The position numbers were made by a program, and so were the translations under genes. A stretch of 64,000 bases of DNA, taken from Meghimatium bilineatum. Lineage: Eukaryota; Mollusca; Gastropoda; Stylommatophora; Philomycidae. Below are positions 1-11,454 of this stretch, in pieces. The notes below the pieces were generated by a model. That model was not told where the DNA came from and made no database searches. It worked only from the letters and a program-made list of their open reading frames with translations. The stretch covers positions 15,579,274 to 15,643,273 of the forward strand of contig CM067302.1 of NCBI GenBank assembly GCA_034231615.1, read 5' to 3'. Every line of letters starts with the position of its first letter. The stretch's first letter is position 1.

Positions 1-720
1 ACTTGGCATTACATTTGCAGCATGTTAGAAAATCAACATTATCGTTTATTCTTCGTAAATGACAACGAATATTTGTATTCAATAATTATTTATTAAACAA
101 AAAATGGTCCCAACAAATAGGCGTAAGACTATGTTATTTTTAAATATAAAAAAGCGAATAAGTCAATCATGCATATACTAATTGTTGGAAAGTGTCCAAA
201 TGACTTTCATTCCGCGTAGCCTATGGACATGGCAGCATTATCATAATGATTATGTATGATCAAGAACTGTGAACATTTCAGATAGATAATAATCAGGTCT
301 AACAGAAATAACTATCGTTTCCCGCTGTAAGCTATAACTTGTTTTCGCATGAAACATTACGATTGCAACAGCTGGCACACATGAAGCACAAGTCATTATA
401 TGATGTGTCATGGATTAATTATTAAATGCTACACGAAGACTTGTAGGCTGAAGCGGACAGTTCGGAACAGCACTCCGAAGTCTGTCTTTGTACTTAACAG
501 CTTGTAATTTTGTATTGTATGAGTGAATGTGTGTGGTTTACAAGGCTAACAAGGCTAAACTGGGTTTGCAGTTTTTATTTAACAGCGAGACTGTATATGC
601 ACAGAGCAATGGTATTGACCTAAAGAAGACTGATAAACGTATGCATGCCTAAATCTATTCTTATTTTATTGATGAAATCAAAATGATCGATTGTTTCCAT
701 GTGACATGATCAACTCTAGA
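1..720. other. No recognised feature
   Basis: AT-rich sequence on both strands without a convincing gene, repeat array or transposon end. Confidence 0.5.
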
Positions 721-842
721 ACATGCACAATCTTGTTTACCTTCTGCTCGGCTCGGCGTTTTCTGGTTTACTGAACAGAAGAGTGTGTAAGGTGCAGAGA
801 ATTTATTATACTTGTAATATAAAATATTATAGTCAATATAGT

Positions 843-891
843 GCAGTCAATCTTCGTTGCGGAGACGGTAGGACCTACTTGATGATGATGG
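843..891 (+). mobile_element. LINE F3 3' end scrap
   Basis: Contains TTGCGGAGACGG followed by CTTGATGATGATGG, the same 3' terminus (with a GAT-repeat tail) that closes the F3 copies near 9480, 16850 and 19330. Confidence 0.45.
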
Positions 892-1484
892 ACGTCAAAT
901 ATGTATTGCGTGGTCTATGTAAAGGCATTGGCAATTACTAGTGTGCTGTAGAGTCCGAGGGAGGAGGGGTAATGTGAATCTTAAAATCGTAATCAGTCAT
1001 GCATATCGTATGCGGTGATTAAAGGAGATCTGGCAGTAAGATTAGCTGCTCAATTCGTGGTCATAACTCATCATCAGTATCGTCTCTTCATTGAATGTTG
1101 ATCACAACGGAACTCCATCCTCTGTCTCTTGCCTTGGTGGAACATTGTGATAAACTATCTCAACGTGTTTCCCTCCCGCTTGTAGGCCTATCTCTGCCTA
1201 GTTCTTGTTAGTTGACCCTCACGTCTGCCTTCAAGTAAGGTCCCAACAGTGTGTCATGGTTTTTTTATGTCTAAATATTTTGTTTGATTTTACTTTTTTC
1301 AATAATAGACCTACATTTCTTCAAATATGGTGTTGCCATAGGTTTATATCATATTGTTTGTTTTTCTCTCTTTCATAAATACGACCATGTCTCATGCATT
1401 GTACAGGTCTGTGGACCCGTTGGGTATCATACTTCAAAAGTGACGCCATTTGACCTTTTCCGTGATTTTCATTTATAACTTTGC

Positions 1485-1625
1485 GCAGAGAACCACATTT
1501 ATTTCATAGACTACAGCAAAGTCTTTGACAGAGCCAAACATGAAATTGATTTAATACCTCCAAGAAATAAGTTTGAAAAAGACATCAAACTGATCAGAAT
1601 TGTATAGGACTATGTAAGCTATCTA
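1485..1625 (+). mobile_element. LINE reverse-transcriptase scrap
   Basis: Reads FIDYSKVFDRAKHEIDLI on the plus strand, equivalent to the F.DYSKAFD motif of the RT domain (compare CFIDYSKAFDKVKH near 46960). Decayed. Confidence 0.6.
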
Positions 1626-1805
1626 TAGGCCTATCAAGTGGCATATTCTTTCCAGAACGTTGTCTTCATCGTGGATGCTCTGAACGCCTCTCTGTTCCGA
1701 GCAAGCTGACCTGCATTGACTGGAGACATGTCCATACATTCGTCGATGTTGCTGGTCCACCATTTTCTTGGTCTACCTCTTCTTCTCTGACCCGGCACTC
1801 TAGAA
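1626..1805 (-). mobile_element. LINE 3' coding end
   Basis: The minus strand reads RRGRPRKWWTSNIDECMDM then an ARNREAFRAS-like stretch. A second copy of the same end lies at 15590-15712. Confidence 0.55.
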
Positions 1806-1959
1806 TCAGCCTTTCGATACCATTATGTAGCTTTTAATGTCCAAAATATATATTTGGAAGAAATGCATTAATAAGCTGCAAGAGTTGCTATGCGCGATAC
1901 ATTGCTATAGAAGTAGGAATGAGACAAGAATACATTTGATCACACAGCCTAAATTAATA

Positions 1960-2085
1960 ATATTTATTTTATTGACAAAATTGAGACGAAGAAGGGTGAG
2001 AACATCGTTACAATAGGCAAGATGAAATGCTGGAGAGACCAATGATGACAGCGTGAGAAAATATTAGATAGTCCTTTAAAAAGAA
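1960..2085 (+). mobile_element. LINE F5 tail scrap
   Basis: Plus strand reads ENIVTIGKMKCWRD then QREKILD, a diverged copy of the GHVMRR..ENIVTTGKI..GR.REKIL end of F5 elements. Confidence 0.5.
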
Positions 2086-2149
2086 CCTTTCATTCTCCAA
2101 TTTTTGATATCATTCGCTTCAAATCCCGAATAATATGTAGGCCCGGCTT

Positions 2150-2300
2150 CTAAGACAGAACCATCTCCTATCATGGACCAAGATCAATTGGTGGATGCTG
2201 AGGTCAGGGCAGTCATTTACGATAACATTACAGGAAACTATGAAATAATCTACACTGATGGGTCAGTCATTCGTCATCAACGCTGTGTTTGAGCTATTTC
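2150..2300 (+). mobile_element. LINE RNase H scrap
   Basis: Reads VIYDNITGNYEIIYTDGSV. YTDGSV is the first catalytic-aspartate motif of LINE-encoded RNase H. Compare 6960. Confidence 0.55.
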
Positions 2301-2309
2301 TGCACTCAT

Positions 2310-2690
2310 CATCATCAGGTGTCATGCCGGCTGGCGTAGACGGTCATGGCTCTCCACAGCTCTCTGTCCACAGTATTATGTATCAAGGTCGTTGTTCCCT
2401 TGCCATGCCAGTCTGTCAAACTGTCTAATATTTTCTCACATTGTCGCCCTCTGTCTTTGTTGCCTAATTTTGCCTGTTGTGATTATGTTCTCTAAGCCTG
2501 CCTGTCTCATGAAGTGTCCAAAAAAAGAAGATTGCCTTTTTCTTATATTGTTGATGAAGGTACGTTTCGCATTTGACTTTTTCAACAGTGTGTCGCCATG
2601 ACTTTCATCTTGGAAGAATAATGTGATAGTTTCCCGTTGCTTTCCACATCCATATGGGGGATATCCATTTATATCCGCTCCCTTTGACAA
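2310..2690 (-). mobile_element. LINE F5 3' coding end
   Basis: Minus strand reads TFINNIRKRQSSFFGHFMRQ, GLENIITTGKIRQQRQ, then DSLTDWHGK and RELWRAMTVYASRHDT. This is the standard end of F5 (compare the plus copy at 47780-48040). Confidence 0.75.
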
Positions 2691-2739
2691 TAATTTTCTG
2701 CACTATCCGGTAGAAAAACACAACCAGCACAAGCATTTC

Positions 2740-2990
2740 TTACGGTGGATAGGTAGTGAAGGAGCCATTACTATGATTGATGTCACATGACTATTCTCAA
2801 TCTCGAACACTTATTTAGACTTATTGAAGCGGGAGTCGTCCGCCGTAAATGGGTTGTGGATATTGTCACAATCTATGGCCATAAAGACTACCTTTGTATC
2901 CGTGCCAGTCCATGCGGGTGATGAACGAACAGATACACTGGCGAGCATGACCAGTAAGCATGTACATCAATGAATCGATCTCACACTTAA
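2740..2990 (+). mobile_element. LINE RNase H scrap
   Basis: Reads HAGDERTDTLASMTSKHV, matching the last RNase H motif (GNE.AD.LA). Earlier part reads RRKWVVDIVTIYGHKDY. Frames are broken. Confidence 0.5.
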
Positions 2991-3412
2991 TGTGTTAAAA
3001 GGACTCGTCTTCTTAGAAGATTTTATGTGTGAATCATGGTAGCGCTCAAGACTGCGTGATATGTTGGTAAAAATTTGAACCAACATTGAACCCGTAAGAG
3101 AAACATAATAGATATACGAAAAGGCAAATCGGCATTGGACTGGAGCTGTCAGCCGTTAAATTCTGATACGATTTATCGAGTCGTGAATCGGAGTATCTAT
3201 TGATTTGTCCGATGTGTTCTGATGATAACTTGCAGTCATAACTTCTGTCATTGGAAGCAAGGCAATGAAAGAGGTGAGGGCATGTGTTAGATACACATTT
3301 TATCCATGAGAAAACCAGAGGTACCAGTTCAGTGAAAACTTATGTGATCTTACCAGATATTGTCATGGTTGGCGTGCATTAAAAAATTGGATAAATTTCA
3401 TTTGTCAAGAAT

Positions 3413-3413
3413 T

Positions 3414-3449
<36 letters not shown>
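3413..3449. repeat. (CT)n microsatellite
   Basis: An almost pure CT run following TTTCTCTC. Confidence 0.9.
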
Positions 3450-3486
3450 GATAAAAATGATATTGTTGAAAAAAATATCTGATCAC

Positions 3487-3947
3487 ACTGGTTTCTAGCA
3501 GCAATGTTGTGTCACACAGTGGTTTCTGAGCAGCAATGTGGTGTCACACACTGGTTTCTGAGCAGCAATGTTGTGTCACATAGTGGTTTCTGCGCAGCAA
3601 TGTGGTGTCACATAGTGGTTTTTGAGCAGCAATGTGGTGTCACATAGTGGTTTTTGAGCAGCAATGTGGTGTCACATAGTGGTTTCTAGCAGCAATGCGG
3701 TGTCACATAGTGGTTTCTGAGCAGCAATGCGGTGTCACTCAATGGTTTCTGGGCAGCAATGTGGTGTCACATAGTGGTTTTTGAGCAGCAATGTGGTGTC
3801 ACATAATGGTTTCTAGCAGCAATGTGGTGTCACATAATGGTTTCTAGCAGCAATGTGGTGTCACATAATGGTTTCTAGCAGCAATGTGGTGTCACTTAAT
3901 GGTTTCTAGCAGCAATGCGGTGTCACACGGTGGTTTCTGAACAGCAA
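3487..3947. repeat. Minisatellite, 30-32 bp unit, about 15 copies
   Basis: The unit contains TGGTTTCTGAGCAGCAATG and GGTGTCACATAG. Some units lack GA, giving the 30-bp form. Variants alternate along the array. Confidence 0.95.
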
Positions 3948-4125
3948 ATGTTGTGCCAAAAGTAGTTTCATGCATACATTTTGTTAGCAGTAAAGCATTT
4001 TATAACCGCCAGTTTATTGGAATTACCTGATGATTTTTACTCTGAGTTTAATGATCTTATTTATCACCGTACATTTAATTATTGAGACGCGGGAACATGC
4101 TCATGGTGTTATACGAACTGCGGGA

Positions 4126-4435
4126 TTAACCCAAAAATGTCATCGATAGCCTATAGAGGGAAACCTCTATATAGATGTAACATTTTATAATTCTCATTTT
4201 TAACTTGTTTGTAATTTGTTTAGATATTAATAATTTCCTCATGTCATTGAAGGTACTTTTAGCCACTCCTATTCTCCTTTTAACTTCTGTTTCACATCTG
4301 CCATCATTTGTGACTATGTATCCAAGATATTGATACTGTTTTACTTGTTGTAGTTTCTCTCCCTGTATGTTTATGTTTAGCTCTTGTTCTTCTGTGTCTT
4401 TGCTGATTATCATGGTATTCATTTCTGGAAGTAGT
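4126..4435 (-). mobile_element. LINE F3 post-RT coding fragment
   Basis: Minus strand encodes MNTMIISKDTEEQ, QVKQYQYLGYIVTNDGRCE and TEVKRRIGVAKSTFNDMRKL, the region after the RT palm in this LINE class. The same frame occurs at 8500-8710 and 18729-19124. Confidence 0.8.
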
Positions 4436-4489
4436 TGTCCTAAATGCTGCGGTGTATATGATTCTCACAAACAAGAATCAGTCAGTCAG

Positions 4490-5090
4490 TTCCTTTTTTG
4501 TCAAGTTTGGCACATAGGGCGGATGTTATAGTTTTCCATGCCTGTCGGTCAGTTGCTAGGGATTGCAGGTCTTGTGCATGTATGCCTATCGATTTTAATT
4601 CATTCATAAATGTTCTTCTGAGCGTTGTTTTTTTGGGTCTTCCCTGTTTTCTTTTCCCCGTCTGGTGTCCACATGAAGGCTTGTCGTGGAATTCTGACTT
4701 CCTTCATTCTAAGTATGTGACCGATGTATGTCCAGCGGCGTTTCCTGATGATGTTCGTCACGTATTCTTGTTTTGTCTCCTCTCTTAGTATTTCGTTTGA
4801 TTTTAAGTGTTTCCAATTAGTATTTTTTTTTTTCTGAGGCATCTATTCTCGAAGACAACTAACTTCTTATCCATTATTGCGGTAGATTTCCAACTTTCAC
4901 ATCCATATGTCAATGATGGAATCACACGTGCATTGAATAGTCGCAGTTTGATGTATTTACTTGCGGTCTTTGATCTCCAGATGTTTGAAAGTTTGTTAAA
5001 GGCGTTGGGGACGAGAGCGATTCGAGTCTTGATATCACCGTCTGCTCGAATGCTGGCCCCTAAACAACAATATAACAAGAAATCTGAGGA
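4490..5090 (-). mobile_element. LINE F7 C-terminal coding end
   Basis: Minus strand reads LGASIRADGDIKTRIALV, NIWRSKTASKYIKLRLFNA, TYGCESWKSTA, then after a frame shift RRRWTYIGHILRMKEVRIPR, MWTPDGEKKTGKT and QSLATDRQAWKTI. The closing part matches the F7 copy at 51085-51365. Confidence 0.8.
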
Positions 5091-5274
5091 TTCTGTATAT
5101 GTATGCGCATTTCATCCGTTACTGGTGAAAAACTCAATGATTTTTTATGTCTGAGTATCAAGCTGCGGGAATCCAAACAACTTCTAAGATTTCTTATAAA
5201 CGTGAAATTATTTGAAGCAAATTAAGGCTATGGACAGAGAAAAGATGGGGTTGGCGTGTTCGAAACCTTCCCAT

Positions 5275-5434
5275 CCGCCAATGACGGATGTGTCGGGCCA
5301 TTGTCGCAAATAAAACGGCGACTCAACGCATTTCCATTCTCTGGACTACATCCTGCGTGAAATCTAGTAGGACTATGGTCCTGCTCAAAGAGAAATTCAG
5401 CGGGAGTTTGAGAATGAACGCTGAAGAAGAAGAA
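5275..5434 (+). mobile_element. SINE-A copy
   Basis: About 160 bp. It holds ACGGATGTGTCGGGCCATTG, CATTTCCATTCTCTGGACTA and GCGGGAGTTTGAGAATGAAC, and ends in a GAAGAAGAAG tail. The same element occurs at least ten times in the window on both strands. Confidence 0.85.
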
Positions 5435-5614
5435 ACCCTCCCCAAGGAAATTAGAACTCGACTTTTAGTATTAGAATTTAGCAACATGGCCGGTTAAATC
5501 TTGCACCCTCAACGATATTTCACAAAACAAAACGCATCAAATTTGCCATGAAAAAAAAGAGGATATTTCGCATGAAAGCTGGCACGAATGATCTTTCTGG
5601 TTTTTTACCCTCAT

Positions 5615-5810
5615 CCTTCCCAAGGCTTTGTGACACAAAGCTCTTCCTGACGACCAAGGTACTAATTCAAATCCAGCCTCAGGAATAGTGCATCCGGACA
5701 GTTCAGAAAGCAATGACAACCTACTGAACGTATTTATATTTCCTATAAAATAACTACTTAAAAACATGGTTGATGGCTACATAATGAATAGAAAATATGC
5801 TACACATTTT
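5615..5810 (+). mobile_element. SINE-D (tRNA-derived) copy
   Basis: Contains a B-box-like AATTCAAATCC, then CATCCGGACAGTTCAGAAAG and the body shared with 18029-18240 and 19528-19612. Confidence 0.65.
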
Positions 5811-5879
5811 TAAACCCCTCCCCTATTGAAAACGTATCGTATCTCAATCAATCAATCAATAAACCCATAACCCTTCAGG

Positions 5880-6180
5880 GTCGTAGGGGTACTACATTGG
5901 ATGCCTCAGCACACAGTCATCCAGCGAATTCTATCCTCAGCGATGCGGATGAGTGTAGCAATATCTTGCCGTGTCCATTCCTTGATGTTGTCTGTCCATG
6001 CCTTTCCCTCCTCTGCTTCTTCCACCCTCGACAGTTCCCTGGAGTATTGTTTTTGACAAGGAATCGTGCCTGCATACATGCCCGAACCATGCTAGTTTTC
6101 GTCGTTTCACTATTGAAAGCAATGGCTCCTGAACACCTGCACACATCTCTTCGTATCGTATCTACGCTCATGTGAAAAGT
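5880..6180 (-). mobile_element. LINE F6 3' coding end
   Basis: Minus strand reads CAGVQEPLLSIVKRRKLAWF, GHVCRHDSLSKTILQGTVEG then GMDTARYCYTHPHR. Its last ~50 bp on the plus strand (GTAGGGGTACTACATTGGAT) resembles the unit of the minisatellite at 42290-43265. Confidence 0.8.
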
Positions 6181-6204
6181 ACAACTCGACGGAAAGTATA
6201 ATTT

Positions 6205-6335
6205 GAGTGATCTCCCCTTACTTCTAATATTTTATGGTGGTGTGTCCTGATATAACCTAATTGGACTTTGTCCGCTGGTTGAGGGGAGCACGCCTCTCCA
6301 AAAGAGAGGCAAACTCGTTAACTACTACCTGAAAG
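6205..6335 (+). mobile_element. LINE F5 3' UTR end
   Basis: Contains TAATATTTTATGGTGGTGTG, CCTAATTGGACTTTGT and CTCCAAAAGAGAGGC. It is near-identical in layout to the terminus of the long F5 copy at 48055-48170, so this is a severely 5'-truncated insertion. Confidence 0.75.
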
Positions 6336-6339
6336 AACC

Positions 6340-6635
6340 AAAGCATTCTAATGATGTGTGAATATGTTCTGGAGTCCAATTGAGGTATTTCGTGAAAGAT
6401 TAAAGAATGTAAAAAAGGTCAGAAATAAAACTAAACATCTTTGCACCACCTTTGATTGTGCAACCATTTGATTTGTCACAAAAAGCAACTTTCACAAAAA
6501 GATTTTGTCAAACTTTTAACCTTTGTAAAAGCTTCAATGAAGATGTCGTAAAGGACATTTTCGAGAGATATGCAAAAAGTCAGCTGCCTTCAGAATGATT
6601 AACGAAATAATAAAAAAAATTGTGATGTGAAGAAA
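6340..6635. other. No recognised feature
   Basis: AT-rich stretch. The plus strand has a short broken frame but nothing assignable. Confidence 0.4.
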
Positions 6636-6845
6636 TGTTACCTAGTCGTGATACCATGATTGCTGGTGCGCCTCTAGGTCTGGTATCTCCGACATCAACA
6701 ACAGTGATTGCTTGGCCAGGAATGGATGTCAGATATGGCCCAACCAATCTTAGTTTCCAGCCTCTGTTCACTGAACTAAGTCCATCTCCACTTCAAGGAG
6801 TTGACCTCAACTTGGTCCACAGAGATGGGTATCCACAGTAAGCAA
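6635..6845 (-). repeat. Interspersed repeat, family unknown (copy 1)
   Basis: The minus strand contains GTTCAGTGAACAGAGGCTGG followed by AAACTAAGATTGGT. A diverged copy with AACAGAGGCTGGAAACTAAG lies at 30140-30310, so this is an interspersed repeat, although a short minus-strand frame looks protein-like. Confidence 0.5.
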
Positions 6846-6919
6846 TGGGGAACTTTCAAATAGGATCAGTATTTATCAAAATAACCAAACGCTGTGTAGA
6901 CATGTTAAACTGTATGGGA

Positions 6920-7105
6920 TCATTGAGGAGCTATGATTATATATACAGATGGGTCGGTTGACAGACACATCAGGAGTGTTTGGTCTTTCATGGCTTAAAG
7001 GTGGGGGGAGACCATCAGAGAGGAGAGTGGTACATTCGCTCAGACCGCAAGCAGCATGACAATGGAGATTTTGGCAGTAACCAAAGCTTTGAAATAGGTC
7101 TGTTG
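6920..7105 (+). mobile_element. LINE RNase H fragment
   Basis: Reads YIYTDGSVDRHIRSVWSFMA, then TFAQTASSMTMEILAVTKAL. YTDGS and the E in MTMEI are the first two RNase H catalytic positions. Confidence 0.7.
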
Positions 7106-7109
7106 GTCT

Positions 7110-7605
7110 CTTGTCTATTCCTAGGTGGTTTGTCCACTTTTGCCGTTAAGCGTAGGGGAGATTGGAGCTCAAGCTTGTGCAAGGCCAGATGTATCGCCTT
7201 AGCTGTGCTATAACCGTGTTTATTCAAGATGTCCCTGACGTTTTCTATCATTCTTTTTCGTGGTCTTCCTCTGGCTTTGTACCCTGATCTCAGTTGGTTA
7301 TATGCCTGTATTTTCCCAGCAATATAATGCCATTTTAATGGCATTGAGTCAGAGTACATGAACTTATGGACCACTGGATCAGCAACCATATGCCTGTATG
7401 GGCATCTTGTGATGCATTCTCATGTGGCCAAACCACTTGATCTGTTGCCTTTCTATGTATTCTGTACAAGGTATTATACCTATTCTTTCCCTGATGTCTT
7501 CATTACGTAATCTGTCAACCTTGGTGACCCCTGCAGCTTTCCTCAAGCATTTCATCTCACATGTCATCTCACATGTCATCTCACATGTCATCACACATGT
7601 CACTG
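7110..7605 (-). mobile_element. LINE F1 3' coding end
   Basis: Minus strand reads KCLRKAAGVTKVDRLRNEDI, RERIGIIPCTEYIERQQIKW, then YKARGRPRKRMIENVRDIL and PLRLTAKVDK. Near 7553-7603 a 12-bp coding unit (EMTC) has expanded four- to five-fold inside the frame. Confidence 0.85.
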
Positions 7606-7740
7606 TGTTGGTTGATAACTCTTATTTTGATTACTATTTGCCGTTTATTTCTTGCAACATCACGCTTCATGCCCAAATCCTGCATTCCAGCCATGGACGC
7701 AGAAGATGACATTAGGCCTACATGTCAAAACATCCAAACG

Positions 7741-8134
7741 TCTAACTCCATGATTGCATTTAAAATATCAAGTCTCCATATTTTCTAACTCCATGATTGC
7801 ATTTAAAATATCATCAAGTCTCCATATGTTCTAACTTCATGATTGCATTTAAAGCATCAAGTTTCCATATGTTCTAATTCCATGATTGCATTTAAAATAT
7901 CATCAAGTCTCCATATTTTCTAACTCCATGTTTGCATTTAAAAATACCATTAAGTTTCCATATGTTCTACTCCATGATTGCATTTAAAATATCATCAAGT
8001 CTCCATATTTTCTAACTCCATGATTGCATTTAAAAATACCATTAAGTTTCCATATGTTCTACTCCATGATTGCATTTAAAATATCATCAAGTCTCCATAT
8101 GTTCTAACTTCATGATTGAATTTAAAACATCAAG
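7741..8134. repeat. Minisatellite, about 42-46 bp unit, about 9 copies
   Basis: The unit contains TCCATGATTGCATTTAAAAT then AAGTCTCCATATTTTCTAAC. Alternating longer and shorter units give a mild higher-order pattern. Confidence 0.93.
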
Positions 8135-8264
8135 CACATAGGAAGTAAGAGCTAATCGTTCACAATTCTTGGGGTTCCCATACAAACATTATGTCTATTT
8201 GGGAAATAAATATCTATTTGATCTCTGTTATGATGTGAATAACAGTACACAAGGAGTACATCTC

Positions 8265-8510
8265 CAGAGAACTCTTCTACCTCTTACAAAGTGAGGCACA
8301 AACTGACCAGCGGATGGATATCTGAACATAAAGCCAAAGTTAGACCAAGAAAATGGTGGATAGAAAGCATCAAGATAACCTTGAGACATGGACTTAATGC
8401 AACCACAGTGACACATCTGACTTTGGAACAATAGTCTCCCATCACTATGTTTAATGGCAAGTGTGGATACTATCAACCATCATTTACCTGGCGACAGACT
8501 ATATGATGAG
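8265..8510 (+). mobile_element. LINE F1 3' coding end
   Basis: Plus strand reads KAKVRPRKWWIESIKITLRH, GLNATTVTHLTLEQ and finally FTWRQT, a diverged version of the 10385-10765 copy. Confidence 0.7.
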
Positions 8511-8710
8511 ATACAACAAGTAGAACATTATCAATATCTTGGACACATAATCACAAAATATGGTAGATGTGAAATGGAAGGTAAAAGAAGAATATGAATG
8601 GTTAAAAGTACTTTCAATGACACAAGGAAAATATTGATATCTTAAAAAATTACAAACAAGTTTAAAAGAAGAATTATAAAATGCTGCATCTATTCTATAT
8701 TCTTCTTCTT
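8500..8710 (+). mobile_element. LINE F3 post-RT fragment
   Basis: Plus strand carries VEHYQYLGHIITKYGRCE and MVKSTFNDTRKILI, homologous to 18729-19124, with stops. Confidence 0.7.
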
Positions 8711-8734
8711 CTTCTTTCGTTCACTTGAAACATG

Positions 8735-9075
8735 TCTATATCTGTAATTCTGTCTCCTTAATAAAACTCACTGTCGTTTGTAGTTCATATAGTGTCCCAT
8801 AGAGTTTTGATTCCAGTGTTGTTTCCTCTGGCCAATATGTCTGCCTCAGCGTTTCATGCTCAGAACACTCTTGAAGTATATGTTTGGCACTCTGTGCTGC
8901 CTGTCCACATGTACACATGGCCGTGTTGCCAATCTTGAACTTTGTATACATGTGACTGCGGAGTAGGTTGTGTCCTGTTCTGAGACGTAGAATTATAACT
9001 TGTTCTGGTCTGTTCATAATGTGATAGTCATCTTGTGTTGGTGTTTGTGGCTTTCTTATTGACTTGATCATCTGT
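8735..9075 (-). mobile_element. RNase H-bearing LINE, C-terminal domain
   Basis: A 111-codon minus-strand frame reads ILRLRTGHNLLRSHMYTKFK, NTAMCTCGQAAQSAKHILQE, LRQTYWPEETTLESKLYG and SFIKETELQI. This is the cysteine/histidine tail after RNase H in jockey-like LINEs. A related copy is at 37470-37755. Confidence 0.85.
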
Positions 9076-9099
9076 TTTTTTCTGATGGTAGGTGATATT

Positions 9100-9525
9100 C
9101 TATATTAATGTAGGGGTCATAAACATGGACAATGAACCAACAACTAGAAGACAGAATTGAGATGTGGATTATATAGAAGAATAGGCTGAACTTTGTGGGA
9201 GGAGAATAAACAAAGAGGTTCTAACAACACTTCGTATGAAAAACAAATTATTAAAAGACAAAGGTCAAACAAATAAAGTATTTTGGACATATTAAAAGAC
9301 ATGGCACCTTGTTGAAGACCTTACTTTCGAGTAAAGTCGAGGGGTGGCGATCAAGAGGTAGGCAGAGATACAAATTGGAGAGTAGCATCTCGAGATGGAC
9401 AGGTTACAGTCTAACAGAGTGCACCATCAAAGCAAGAGACTGGATGTTGGAGGTCCGTTGTAGCCAACCTTCACTGCAGAGATGGCACTCAATGAGGCTG
9501 TTGTTGATATTCAAAGGCTGCTGAG
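9100..9525 (+). mobile_element. LINE F3 3' end
   Basis: Plus strand reads GRQRYKLESSISRWTGYSLT, ECTIKARDWMLEVRCSQPS. The F3 terminus is shared with 16640-16860 and 19200-19345. Confidence 0.8.
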
Positions 9526-9529
9526 TAAT

Positions 9530-9765
9530 TCTACTCCTGGCAGCACAAAACCATTCTTAAAACAGCAAAGGTTTTCTGAAGTTGACTTAATGATCCATAC
9601 AGTAAGTGACTGTAAGGGATATCTGTAACAGGTTTTTTTATGGTAGTTGAAAGGTAAGGGCATTCAATAAGGAGGTATTCCACTGTTTTGTTGGAATGGG
9701 CCGACACACTTAATGATGTGATTATGGACAGTGCCATTCCTAACTCAAAATAATTAAGAAGCATT
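9530..9765 (-). mobile_element. LINE C-terminal domain scrap
   Basis: Minus strand encodes SAHSNKTVEYLLIECPYLST then SHLLYGSLSQLQKTFAVLR, the family ECP..LYG..LQKT pattern of RNase H-type LINEs. Confidence 0.65.
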
Positions 9766-9815
9766 GAGGAGTTATAGGAAATATCTGAAGGCAGTAAATG
9801 GTATTCGAACCAGCT

Positions 9816-9951
9816 TCATTCTCCCGCTGGATCTCTCTTGTAACAGGACCATGGTCTTACCAGATTTCCAGCAGGTTGTAGTCCAGAGAATGGAAATGCA
9901 TTGTGTCACCATTTTATTTGTGCTGATGGCTGACAACATCCGTCTTCGGTT
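9816..9951 (-). mobile_element. SINE-A copy
   Basis: Reverse-strand copy with TCTCTTGTAACAGGACCATG, CAGAGAATGGAAATGC and ATCCGTCTTCGG. Confidence 0.8.
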
Positions 9952-9994
9952 GATAACCAGGTCCATTCAAATAGCACCTTCTTCTTCTTCTTTC

Positions 9995-10150
9995 ACCCTA
10001 TACGGGTGTTGAGGGAGATACAATGTTCTTGTTCTTGCTTTTCTGACAGCTCCAGATAATGTTATTTGGTGTTCGTGTAATGTCTCTTTAATGTTGTCGA
10101 TCCAGCGTACTCTAGTTCTACCCCTAGCACCTATTAGCCTCAAAATTAAA
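9995..10150 (-). mobile_element. LINE F1-like tail
   Basis: Minus strand reads LIGARGRTRVRWIDNIKETL then HEHQITLSGAVRKARTRT, the GRPRKRWI.NIK.TL class of ends. Confidence 0.6.
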
Positions 10151-10384
10151 TAGTAAATAAAACAAAATAATATGGACAGTGCCGTTCCTTATGCATCATT
10201 TGTTATGTTGTATCCTTAATAAAGGCCTTTTGGTTGAAACATTGATTTTTGAGTGCTATTCAGCATGTTTACAGTGTTTAGCATACCTTTGTTACACTGT
10301 TAGATCTGTTGGATTACAGTTTTGACAGAGTTGTTACCTATGGTTGATGACGTGTATTAAAAAAAACCAATTAAATTACTATTG

Positions 10385-10765
10385 TCTATCCCCAGGTGAA
10401 TGATTGTTGATCGCATTCACACTTGCCGTTAAGCGTAGGGGTGGTATCTTAAGCTGTCGTTTCAAGGCCAGATGTGTCGCCGAGGTTGCATTTAGTCCAT
10501 GTTTGTTCAAGGTTATCTTAATGTTTTCTATCCACCGTTTTCTTGGTCTGCCTTTGGCTTTACGCCTGGATATTCTTGTATTATATGCTCTTATTGGTAT
10601 TTGGTTTGGCTTCATTCTCATAAGGTGACCGAACCATTTTACTTGCTGTCTCTCAATATGTTCGATACATGATATTATACCAACTCTTTTCCTAATTTCT
10701 TCATTTCTTATTTTATCTAGTTTGGTAACCATTGCAGCTTCCCTCAGATACTTCATTTCACATGT
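10385..10765 (-). mobile_element. LINE F1 3' coding end, open
   Basis: A 125-codon open minus-strand frame: KYLREAAMVTKLDKIRNEEI, HIERQQVKWFGHLMRMKPNQ, RKAKGRPRKRWIENIKITLN, LKIPPLRLTASVN, ending SPGDRQ. This is the best F1 end in the window. Confidence 0.88.
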
Positions 10766-10885
10766 GCCGATTTTTCTTTGCTGCGAAGCTGTTAATTAAA
10801 TTACTGAAAAATAATATTTAAAATTCTGTGGATATTGATAAAGGATAATGAATATGATGTACTGGACAAAAGAACAAATAAAGGA

Positions 10886-11010
10886 CCTGATGTCCCCAGT
10901 ACTATATAAACCTGACATCCCCAATACTATATAAACCTGACATCCCCAATACTATATAAACCTGACGTCCACAGTACTATATAAACCTGATGTCCCCAGT
11001 ACTATATTAA
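10886..11010. repeat. Minisatellite, 25-bp unit, 5 copies
   Basis: Unit contains CCTGACATCCCCAATACTAT then ATAAA, with CCAGT and CACAGT variants. Confidence 0.93.
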
Positions 11011-11125
11011 CAGACACGAACAAACTGCCACAACGGATATTGAATTTTGTTTAAAAAATACATACACTGAACTCAATTACATTTAAGAGTTTATTTATGA
11101 ATCTTTACCGGTATATCATTTTTTG

Positions 11126-11356
11126 GGTCAAACTGTATCATTTGAACATTTGGTCAAACTGCATCATTTGAACATTTGGTCAAACTGCATCATTAGAACA
11201 TTTGGTCAAACTGCATCATTAGAACATTTGGTCAAACTGCATCATTAGAACATTTGGTCAAACTGTATCATTTGAACATTTAGTCAAACTGCATCATTTG
11301 AACATTTGGTCAAACTGCATCATTTGAACATTTGGTCAAACTGCATCATTTGAATC
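11126..11356. repeat. Minisatellite, 26-bp unit, about 9 copies
   Basis: Unit contains TTGGTCAAACTGCATCATTT then GAACAT, with a run of TTAG variants in the middle copies. Confidence 0.95.
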
Positions 11357-11454
11357 ATTGCATGGAAGTAAACTAAAGCAAGACATGACATGAGGAATTG
11401 TATGTGCCAGGCCAGTAATTGGGGGAGATGTATGAATAGTTGAGTTTGAGATGT

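Noticed and set aside
723..941. 72-codon plus-strand frame
   Set aside because: No family resemblance; overlaps a LINE F3 3' end scrap.
6580..6771. Protein-like minus-strand frame (RGWKLRLVGPYLTSIPGQA)
   Set aside because: Shares blocks with another copy at 30140-30310, so it is an interspersed repeat.
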